Assembly: GCA_030141605.1 (NCBI GenBank)
Contig: JAQGDQ010000937.1
Location: 1-40,000 of the forward strand
Length of the DNA stretch: 40,000 nt
DNA from: Tubiluchus corallicola
Taxonomy: Eukaryota > Priapulida > Priapulimorpha > Priapulimorphida > Tubiluchidae
Reading direction: 5' to 3'
Position 1 is the first letter of the stretch; each line of letters opens with the position of its first letter. The notes below the pieces were generated by a model, which saw only the letters and a list, made by a program, of their open reading frames with translations, searched no databases and was not told the origin of the DNA. This document shows, piece after piece, positions 33,141-40,000 of this stretch. Made by a program: the position numbers and the translations under genes.

Positions 33141-33540
33141 AATAAATTCGACGATGCAGAGACGTGACAATTTGAAATTACTTTACCTGAAATTATGCCC
33201 GAATTACCAAATTATATATATATACATAAAATCTTGATTGCACAAGTTATACACATTTACAATGTGTATGATAAAATACATGAAAATATTACATGTATAA
33301 ACAGTCGAAGACTGTTGTAGGCAATAAACAAAAAAAGACAAAACAAACAAAAGTTAATTTTTTTTAAAAAGTGAATAAAAGAGATAAAATTTACATAGAT
33401 GTAAAATTGAATTACAAAATATGACTTCACAAATTCAACGCAAAAATTAATTTCGATTATTTTATGGAATTTACATTATACTGCTTGTAATATATAGACA
33501 CAATCAGTGTTTGTAGCTATTTTATCATTTTTGTAAGGGG
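33141..33540. other. AT-rich spacer
   Basis: It holds a short TATATATATACATA stretch, A-rich sequence near 33330-33370 and a GTAAGGGGGGCC edge near 33536 where the LINE fragment begins. No gene seen. Confidence 0.5.
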
Positions 33541-34080
33541 GGCCTCTCATCTTTTTTGAGTAGTGTACTCTTTAGTTTTTCTTTGAGATCTTTTAAACTC
33601 GTTGAAGATTTTATTTCTTTAGATGCTGATTTTCTGATATTAATTGTGTTTTTAGATTTTGAGTTATGACCTTGTTTAGTGTTTGTTCCGATTCCGACTT
33701 TTTTACGATGTGATTAACTTGATTGTCCCATTTTGATTTATTATTAATTTCCATACCTAAGAAATTGGTTTCTTTGGATTGACAAATTGTTTAATTAAGA
33801 ACGTCAAGTGTTAAACTATCAGTTTTTACGTGGCTTCATTTGAACTTTTTTTCAGAGTTCATTTGTAAGTGATGAAAGTCCAGAATAGATTTGATTTCTT
33901 CTATGTTTTGTTTTAACGTTTATACAGGTATATTTGGGTCTGTGTTATTTGCAGACAGATTGCTATCATCTGCGTATTGCGTCACGTTGCAGTTCTTCTA
34001 GAATGTTTGGAATATTGTTTACATAAACAGTGGACCAAGAACTGTGCCTTGCAGTACCCTATTTTTGATCGTACCCCATT
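33541..34080 (-). pseudogene. Decayed non-LTR reverse transcriptase fragment
   Basis: Read on the minus strand from 34080, the sequence gives RVLQGTVLGPLF then a stop, followed after frame breaks by CNVTQYADDSNLSANN (the catalytic YADD encoded at 33976-33962) and later TNFLGMEINNKSKWDNQVNH. QGxxLGPLxF, YADD and FLGxxI are sequential RT palm and thumb motifs of LINE elements (CR1/Jockey type). Several stops and deletions separate them, so the copy is dead. Downstream on the same strand the frame continues as Lys/Ser-rich sequence to about 33541. Confidence 0.8.
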
Positions 34081-34383
34081 CTGAATATATGTTGCATACG
34101 TCTTTTATAAGATTAATAAAGGCTACTAACATCATTTCACTTCATTTCATGTATATCTCATACATACCGCAATTACTACTTAAAGCATTAATAAATTCTA
34201 CTCTCTTTTCTGCATCAGCTAGTTGACATTCAAATAACAAGTGCAGAAGCGTCTGAAATGCATCACTACATGAGTAACTTGGACCAACTTGATTAAAAAA
34301 ATTATTAAATTACCAATTAGAAAAGTACTAGATACTATGCAAAAATAGTTAAATTACCAAAGAACAAATGCTTCATCAAACTA
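34081..34383. other. LINE fragment junction and edge of the 47-bp array
   Basis: 34081-34140 still reads on the minus strand as FINLIKDVCNIYSEW leading into the RT fragment below it. 34291-34383 is AT-rich sequence beside the galectin-derived array. No polyadenylation signal for the galectin transcript could be assigned with confidence. Confidence 0.4.
34141..34290 (-). pseudogene. LINE polymerase C-terminal fragment with zinc-knuckle-like Cys/His motif
   Basis: The minus strand encodes QVGPSYSCSDAFQTLLHLLF followed by ECQLADAEKRVEFINALSS and, after about 11 more residues, a stop. C...QTLLHLLFEC resembles the C-terminal Cys/His finger of LINE ORF2 proteins. It sits 5' of an RT palm fragment on the same strand, the wrong order for one element. 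The region is therefore probably a junction of two decayed insertions or a rearranged copy. Confidence 0.6.
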
Positions 34384-35610
34384 AACATATTGGATGCACA
34401 TATGAATGTTTTTCTCTCTTACACAGGTGGACCATATTGGATGTACATATGAATGTTTTTCTCTCTTACACAGGTGGACCATATTGGATGTACGTATGTA
34501 TGTCTTTCTCTCTCACACTGGTGGACCATATTGGATGTACGTATGTATGTCTTTCTCTCTCACACAGGTGGACCATAATGGATGTACGTATGAATGTTTT
34601 TCTCTCTTACACAGGTGGACCATATTGGATGTACGTATGAATGTTTTTCTCTCTTACACAGGTGGACCATATTGGATGCACGTATGAATGTCTTTCTCTC
34701 TTACACAATTGTACCATATTGGATGTACATATGAATGTCTTTCTCTCTTACACAGGTGGACCATATTGGATGTACGTATGAATGTCTTTCACTCTTACAC
34801 AGGTGAACCATATTGAATGCACGTATGAATGTCTTTCTCTCTTACACAGGTTTACCATAATGGATGTAAGTATGAATGTTTTTCTCTCTTATACAGGTGA
34901 ACCATATTGGATGCACCTATGAATCTCTTTCTCTCTTACACAGGTGGACCATAATGGATGCACGTATGAATGTCTTTCTCTTTTACACAGGTGGATCATA
35001 TTGAATGCACCTATGAATGTCTTTCTCTCTTATGCAGGTGGACCATAATGGATGCACGTATGAATGTTTTTCTCTCTTACACAGGTGGACCATATTGGAT
35101 GCACGTATGAATGACTTTCTCTCTTACACAGGTGGACCATAATGGATGTACGTATGAATGTTTTTCTCTTACACAGGTGGACCATAATGGATGTACGTAT
35201 GAATGTTTTTCTCTTACACAGGTGGACCATAATGGATGCACGTATGTATGTCTTTCTCTCTCACACTGGTGGACCATATTGGATGTACGTATGTATGTCT
35301 TTCTCTCTTACACAGGTGGACCATATTGGTTGCACGTATGAATGTTTTTTCTCTTACACAGGTGGACCATATTGGTTGCACGTATGAATGTTTTTTCTCT
35401 TACACAGGTGGACCATATTGGTTGCACATATGAATGTTTTTTCTCTTACACAGGTGTGCCATATTGGATGTACGTATGAATGTTTTCTCTCTTACACAGG
35501 TGTGCCATATTGGATGTACCTATGAATGTCTTTCTCTCTTACACAGGTGGACCATATTGGATGCAACTATGATTGTTTTTTCTCTTACACAGGTGGACCG
35601 TATTGGATGT
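34384..35610 (-). repeat. 47-bp minisatellite derived from the galectin 3' coding end
   Basis: About 26 head-to-tail units of 45-47 bp. Read on the galectin strand, each unit contains CATCCAATATGGTCCACCTG followed by TGTAA and GAGAGAAAGACATTCATACG. The first part is nearly identical to the last codons of galectin exon 3 (IQYGPPV then stop). The array overlaps the end of the coding exon and would form the start of the 3' UTR. Units differ by scattered substitutions and 1-2 bp deletions in the CT tract. Open frames on both strands here (MVHLCKRKTF-type and LTQVDHIGCT-type repeats) are by-products. Confidence 0.93.
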
Positions 35611-35720
35611 ACTTCTGAAGTACCATATCACCGTGCATTGTTATCGAATTTATGTCAGAAATAGGAGTGTAACGGTACTGGTAATCTACAAAGTGGTTTC
35701 CATTAACACTGACTGAAAAC
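35585..35720 (-). CDS. Galectin coding exon 3 with stop codon
   Basis: The exon follows a TTGTCTGTTTCAG acceptor and encodes FSVSVNGNHF through ITMHGDMVL to a C-terminus of IQYGPPV, then TAA at 35587-35585. The closing strand matches the family pattern. Intron 2 is 446 bp (36166-35721). The final codons and the stop are the parent sequence of the 47-bp array that begins at once downstream. Confidence 0.93.
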
Positions 35721-38700
35721 CTGAAACAGACAAAACAATTATCATTAAATCTACACATTCCTTAATATTTGTAATACATGTAATGCTGCTGCTGTTGACA
35801 AAATTGACGTAAGTACTTTGGCTCACAACCTGTGGGGACTGGCGTACTGCAACTGTGACTTACACCCACTGTAACACCTCATTAGAAACGTACTTCAGCA
35901 TAAGTAGAAAACTTTATGCAGCTGATTTTTTTGCTTACTAGTTGCCGTCTAGCACTCTAAGACATTTGTTCTTAAATGACACATCAGTAAGTTTTCGACG
36001 TCTAATGACTAAATCAGGGTATATTTAAAAAACATCGTTCCAAATTGATTATAAGCTTTAGATCCGTTATGCGTTAAAAACAATCTAAATAACCCATTTA
36101 AGCAGCTGTAAACATTTCCTAAGATAAAGAACAAAACTTCTAATTATTAACTCATGTGTTACGTACTTGTCCTCCAGCATGTCGATTTCCATTGAAAATT
36201 CTTGTCCTGCTTCAAGTGTAAGGGGTGCTATCTCATCAATACCCCAGCGACCGGTCACTCTGCTGTTCAATAATGTGTGGTTCAACTCGAAGTCAGGATT
36301 GATTTTTAATACAATTTTGGGAGCAGCTTTGGCAATTCTAAGACGAATGTAGATTCTAAAAGAATAAAAGCCATTATGTAAAATCTGGTTCAAACAATAT
36401 GCCGTAGCGAGCAAAATTGGATTCTGTGTGCTTAGAAACCACTTATGAAACGCTGAACCTAGTGAGTAGATGGGTTGGTAACCACTGAGCTCAGTAATCG
36501 TATGTCACTTGCCACACTGCTTCTAGCTAAATTTCGAATAGATGGAAGATGTTAATGCGTTGAGAAGGCACTGCACCTACAATGTCTCACTTTAGGGGCT
36601 TATCCTTGATAATTATCTGATTCCAGTCCCGCCACAGTTAATTACGGCAAATTAGCACAGCCGTTAGTGCTATTAAAACAGACAGTCGATATACTGACTA
36701 CATGCTTACTCAGGTTGAATGTAGCTTTGCAAGCAATGCTTATAGACTTACTAAACTCAAGTGTTCTTTGCATACGTCTTCACATGCAGGGAATTTTTCG
36801 GTTTTCGGTATTTATGTGGAATGGCGTAGTATTAAAAGAAAGGTCAAATTACTTACCATGTTTTATTTTAATTTTATTTTTCTGTTATCACTTACAAAAT
36901 ATAACAAAGAAATTTACATAAAGAAACTGTCTATAAATTTAATAAGTAAATTTATTAACGCCACTGCGTAGAATTTTTCAGTTGCGGTGGTTGCTGCCAT
37001 TCACTTAAAAATTGTGACATAACAAGTGAACTTTGTGACTTTTCGTAAGCGCATCGTGGCTTTTGTAAGAGCATCGTGACTTTTCGTAAGCGCACCGTGG
37101 CTTTCCATAAGAGCATCGTAGCTTTCGTGAGAGCATCGTGGCTTTCCGTAAGAGCATCGTGACTTTTTGTAAGTGCATCGTGACTTTTCGTAAGTGCATC
37201 GTAGCTTTCGTAAGTGCATCGTGACTTTTTGTAAGTGCATCGTAGCTTTCCGTAAGAGCATCGTGACGTTTTGTAAGTGCATCGTGACTTTTCGTAAGTG
37301 CATCGTAGCTTTCCGTAAGAGCATCGTAGCTTTCCGTAAGAGCATCGTGACTTTTTGTAAGTGCATCGTGACTTTTCGTATGTGCACCGTAGCTTTCCGT
37401 AAGAGCATCGTGGCTTTCCGTAAGAGCATCGTGGCTTTTGTAAGAGCATCGTGACTTTTCGTAAGAGCATCGTGACTTTTTGTAAGTGCATCGTGACTTT
37501 TCGTAAGTGCATCGTAGCTTTCCGTAAGAGCATCGTGGCTTTCCATAAGTGCACCGTGGCTTTCGTAAGAGCATCGTGGCTTTCCGTAAGCGCACCGTGG
37601 CTTTCCGTAAGAGCATCGTGGCTTTCCGTAAGCACATCGTGACTTTTCGTAAGTGCATCATAGCTTTTGTAAGAGCATACTTCCAATACTAAAGTGTCTC
37701 GGTACTGAACGAAAGGCATTTCTTTGTTTATTTTTCAGAGAAAGATTTCACACTACCAAATAATGTGTGCCAATTAACAAAGCATAACCTGCCCGCAAGT
37801 AATACCAAAAATGTGTCGCATCATTGTGCTTCTTTCCTACAAGTTTTATTAAAAGAAACGACACACCAGTTAACATGTTGTGTTTATATTGCTGTTATTA
37901 CTTAAACTTAGAAAAATATAACAAAGAAACTTGAACGAAAACTGCTATAAAGCATAAAGTTCATTTGTACGACTAACGCTGAACAGAAATTCATTCAAAT
38001 GAATGACAGCTGTCTGCTGTGATAGCCGCCATTCACATGAAAATTATGATGTAACAGGTGAACTTCGTGACTTTCCATAAGCGCATCGTGGCTTTCCGTA
38101 AGCGCATCGTGACTTTCCGTAAGCGCATCGTGACTTTCCATAAGCGCATCGTGACTTTCTGTAAGCGCATCGTGACTTTCTGTAAGTGCGTCGTGGTTTT
38201 CTGTAAGCGCATCGTGACTTTCTGTAAGCGCTTCGTGGTTTTCTGTAAGGCATCGTGACTTTCCGTAAGTCCATCGTGATTTTCTGTAAGCACATCGTGA
38301 CTTTCTGTAAGCGCGTCGTGGTTTTCTGTAAGCGCATCGTGACTTTCTGTAAGCGCATCATGACTTTCCGTAAGCGCATCTTGACTTTCTGTAAGCACAT
38401 GCTAGCTAAACTAATTCAGACTTCTGCAGCTTACCTAATGTTCGTGCAGAAACGTCACAAATTTAGCTATCTAATTTCTTGTAAAAACTTATTTTACTTT
38501 TTACGGAAATTTACATTCCCCTGCTCTTCTTCAGTCCACGGGTGACGTCATTAGTGAATGACGTCATTAGCGAAAAAATAGTCATTCAAAATCCAAGCGC
38601 CTAAGCGTAAAATGTCACAATTTTAAAGTGTTTTTTACTAATCACACGGGATTCTTCTCACACTGTTATTCCTAAATCATTCTAACATTTTCCCCGAACA

Positions 38701-39158
38701 TTGTAATAAGCCTATACCGGAAGGCTATGCCTTTCCCTTTTCCACTCAAAAGAAATACTGTTCATATGTCCAAAGCCCTGTTTCTTGTAGCTGAATATCT
38801 ACCAATTTTCATTAGGCAAAGGATTTCGAACCTAGCTAGATTAACTTATAGATTAGTAGAAACAACAGTTATTAAAACATGTGTAGTTCACGTGTATAAG
38901 TTATATTTTACAACAATATAGTGTGGAAATATAATCATGTGATATTATGTAGACCTCAAACTAAAACACAAATAATTAACAATCATTATAACTGGTCAGT
39001 CGTTGAGGTGATTTTGTGGTAAATACAGATGCCTACCCGCCTTGTGGATTGTCAAGCACTCTGCCTTCTATGTAAAACGTTGCGTTCACTTTAGCGCCAC
39101 CATAGATTGTTTGCTTGTACGGCATACTAGTCGAACCCAGAAGTGGAATTAGATACAT
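35585..39158 (-). CDS. Single-domain galectin, three coding exons (join of 39158-39037, 36355-36167, 35720-35585)
   Basis: The gene encodes a galectin, a beta-sandwich lectin family that is normally cytosolic or released without a signal peptide. The exons total 447 nt, giving 148 residues plus stop, or 137 from the internal Met that starts MPYKQTIYGG; a canonical domain has about 130-135. The phases agree: exon 1 ends GG before GTAGGC, exon 2 begins A after TTTTAG and ends AA before GTACGT, and exon 3 begins G after TTTCAG. Family landmarks appear in order: YGG, IEGRVL, IYIRLR, INPDF, LLNSRVTGRWG, LEAGQEF, DKFSVSVNG, and a C-terminal ITMHGDMVL. The aligned sugar-binding set H-N-R, V-N, W, E-R reads K-N-D, L-N, W, D-I, so ordinary beta-galactoside binding is doubtful. 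The hydrophobic N-terminal leader (MYLIPLLGSTS) is too short for a signal peptide. A 5' UTR exon is not identified. Family assignment and splicing are strong; function is inferred. Confidence 0.93.
36167..36355 (-). CDS. Galectin coding exon 2 (carbohydrate-recognition core)
   Basis: This 189-nt exon of symmetric phase 2-2 encodes the core of the domain, from IYIRLR through GRWGIDE to the LEDK boundary. It is bounded by CTTTTATTCTTTTAG upstream and GTACGT downstream. Vertebrate galectins have an exon of similar size covering the same WG-containing segment. The conserved Trp and the two binding-site Asn are present. The positions normally His, Arg, Glu and second Arg are Lys, Asp, Asp and Ile. 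Confidence 0.93.
36830..38057 (+). repeat. Duplicated leader preceding both 21-bp arrays (36830-37029 and 37850-38057)
   Basis: The two leaders share, in the same order, TTAAAAGAAA, an AT-rich core with ATATAACAAAGAAA, then TGCCATTCAC or CGCCATTCAC and ACA(A/G)GTGAACTT(T/C)GTGACTTT running into the first array unit. Divergence and indels show the duplication is not recent. Confidence 0.75.
37030..37675. repeat. 21-bp minisatellite, about 31 units
   Basis: Consensus unit on the plus strand is GTAAGAGCATCGTGGCTTTC plus one base, with alternation of agagcatc/agtgcatc and gtggctttc/gtgacttttc variants. Because 21 is divisible by 3, every frame stays open and reads as heptad peptide repeats, for example SHDALTE on the minus strand in a 254-residue frame (37719-36955). 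All three minus frames are open, which argues against coding selection. It lies in galectin intron 1. Confidence 0.93.
38058..38400. repeat. 21-bp minisatellite, second block, about 16 units
   Basis: Same unit family as the array about 1 kb away (GTAAGCGCATCGTGACTTTC plus one base), but with more uniform GCGCATC units. The leaders are also homologous: 37850-38057 matches 36830-37029 with indels, including AAATATAACAAAGAAA and GCCATTCAC, so leader and array were duplicated together. Confidence 0.93.
38543..38566. promoter_or_regulatory. Pair of palindromic CRE sites
   Basis: TGACGTCA occurs at 38543-38550 and again at 38559-38566, start-to-start 16 bp, within galectin intron 1. TGACGTCA is the consensus full-site for CREB/ATF-type bZIP factors. 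Promoter or enhancer function is inferred from the motif only. Confidence 0.4.
39037..39158 (-). CDS. Galectin coding exon 1
   Basis: This exon carries the start codon and the first beta strands, ending in GRVLDNPQGG at a GTAGGC donor in phase 2. ATG at 39158 is the first in frame. An in-frame TAG lies just upstream, overlapping a plausible acceptor (ATACTTGTAG before 39164), so a spliced 5' UTR is possible. The second ATG, at 39125, starts MPYKQTIYGG and looks more like a normal galectin N-terminus, so it may be the real start. The intron position, between the first strands and the FxIxL-type strand, matches the usual galectin layout. Confidence 0.88.
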
Positions 39159-39166
39159 AGGCCTCT

Positions 39167-39650
39167 ACAAGTATAACAAATATTATTAAACTGTTTTCCT
39201 TATGGTCAATCGTAGGATTATCGACTTGACTAGAAAGAAGTTAGTCTCAGTAAAATTTATTACTCTTGGCGTGGGAACAATATGTTTGTCTTGAAAATAG
39301 GTGAATACGTTGTTAATAAGTTTTAAATAGAAAAAGCAAAATTTGAATATTTTAACATGATTTAAAAAAAGAGCTCAAATTTCTGAAGAAACAAAAAATG
39401 CACTTTGTCTTTTAAGTTTTGTTGTTTCTTACATTAGAAAAATGTGTTCAATATATTTTGCTGATAATTTAATTACTTTTTCATTCAGAACTTGAATTGA
39501 TAAACAGCTTTATTGACAACACAACCACATCAATACAATAAAAGCGTACAATCATTATAATATAATTATAACTTTTGCATTTTTTGGGCATGACGAATAT
39601 CAAGCATGAAATGGATTTGGACGGTGACTGCTAAGATGTGTTTAATTTAT
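39167..39650. other. Galectin upstream region, no gene seen
   Basis: AT-rich sequence 5' of galectin coding exon 1. It should hold the promoter or a 5' UTR exon, but I could not place a convincing TATA box or donor site. Confidence 0.4.
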
Positions 39651-39651
39651 G

Positions 39652-39923
39652 GATACATTTAAGCTAGTGTTACTTGTATTTAAGGCTCTTCATGACGAGG
39701 CACACGATTACATTTGTGACTTGATTCGTCTAACAAATTTAAACTGATATCGTATCAGATCAACTGATGACTTTTTGCTTACGGTTCCTAGAGTGCGCCA
39801 TTGCAGGAGCAGCCTATGGAACAGTTTATCTATCCACACCGGACACTTTCGGTCATTAACGCTCTTAAAATACAGGTCAATGCATACGTATTTAAAATAG
39901 CATACAATTTTTGAAGTGATCAA
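39652..39923 (+). pseudogene. Non-LTR retrotransposon 3' end: C-terminus of reverse transcriptase ORF
   Basis: The plus-strand frame from 39658 reads LVLLVFKALHDEAHDYICDL, then an in-frame TGA at 39745, then RIRSTDDFLLTVPR, SLWNSLSIHTGHFRSL and SMHTYLK. A frameshift gives FKIAYNF and a stop. This order (fKaLhg.Ap.Yl.dL, LRS...L.VPR, LWNsLP, F...LKtyLF) is the usual C-terminal segment of CR1/Jockey-like LINE polymerases. The downstream sequence repeats TTATTGTAATT, compatible with a LINE 3' tail. It lies upstream of the galectin on the opposite strand and is clearly inactive. Confidence 0.75.
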
Positions 39924-40000
39924 ATTATTTGCCGATGCTTGTACATTATGAATCTGTTTGTTTTTATGTATTTACTTATTGTAATTTATTGTAATTTCAT

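Larger units (their letters stand above)
36356..39036 (-). other. Galectin intron 1
   Basis: The intron is 2,681 bp from GTAGGC to TTTTAG. It contains two related blocks, each with an AT-rich leader of about 200 bp followed by a 21-bp array, and a pair of CRE palindromes. The rest (36356-36830, 37680-37850, 38567-39036) is unremarkable AT-rich sequence in which I see no further exon. A short plus-strand open frame at 38727-38921 has no recognisable features. Confidence 0.8.

Noticed and set aside
32599-33237. Six overlapping frames of 150-190 residues on both strands
   Set aside because: All arise from a 20-bp unit without stops. Simultaneous openness in six frames indicates no coding constraint.
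36527-36586. Minus-strand DIVGAVPSQRINIFHLFE as an extra galectin exon
   Set aside because: It superficially resembles the galectin second strand but is bounded by stops and has no donor in the needed phase. The exon at 39158-39037 supplies that segment with correct phase.
36955-37719. 254-residue minus-strand frame with SHDALTE heptads
   Set aside because: The 21-bp period is a multiple of 3 and the unit lacks stops, so all three minus frames are open in parallel. It lies within galectin intron 1 and ends in random sequence.
37681-37719. Minus-strand MPFVQYRDTLVLE as galectin first exon
   Set aside because: It resembles MPYKQ only weakly. The exon at 39158-39037 joins exon 2 in phase and contains the expected strands.
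38727-38921. 64-residue plus-strand frame starting MPFPFPLKRN
   Set aside because: No domain, no splice context; lies antisense within galectin intron 1.
39708-39923. 71-residue minus-strand frame
   Set aside because: Antisense shadow of the LINE C-terminal segment, which reads convincingly on the plus strand.

Overview
The window looks like nuclear DNA of an invertebrate metazoan. It is AT-rich and gene-poor, has GT-AG introns, and carries decayed non-LTR retrotransposons, dinucleotide microsatellites and an unusual load of minisatellites. Tandem arrays with periods of about 19, 20, 21, 22, 26, 38, 40, 47 and 146 bp occupy roughly 30 percent of it. Nothing visible fixes the phylum. Almost every long open frame is a by-product of a tandem array.

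One gene can be assembled with confidence. It is a three-exon, single-domain galectin on the minus strand (coding 39158 down to 35585; exons 39158-39037, 36355-36167, 35720-35585). All splice phases agree and the product is 148 residues, or 137 from the second Met. The galectin fold motifs are clear, but most canonical sugar-contact residues are replaced. Its first intron holds two related 21-bp minisatellite blocks. Its last coding codons, stop codon and start of the 3' UTR have been amplified into a 47-bp array of about 26 units (35610-34384).

Layout. 1-553: long copy of a dispersed repeat (family A), repeated at 30145-30698. 681-1005: three AAGATGGC boxes and a CRE. 1325-3400: 38-bp array. 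3403-4290: 138-bp tandem pair and a 146-bp higher-order array. 4300-8115: family A copies and the left copy of a segmental duplication. 8186-11590: GTCA repeat, then a 19-bp array whose orientation flips repeatedly. 11591-13961: family A in both orientations. 13962-14545: another 19-bp array. 15447-15748: remnant of a possible transposase N-terminus. 17405-18800: repeat families C and B. 19440-21335: family A, a 40-bp array and a GT microsatellite. 21484-23545: right copy of the segmental duplication. 24909-28735: possible but unproven transcription unit with a 26-bp array inside. 30818-32064: GT repeat and GC-richer unrecognised open frames. 32641-33140: 25 near-identical 20-mers differing at one base. 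33541-34290: two LINE fragments on the minus strand. 34384-39158: galectin locus. 39652-39923: LINE C-terminus on the plus strand.

The main theme is repeat birth: one array demonstrably seeded by a coding exon, one array with a re-used inversion junction, and pairs of duplicated blocks that carry their arrays with them.
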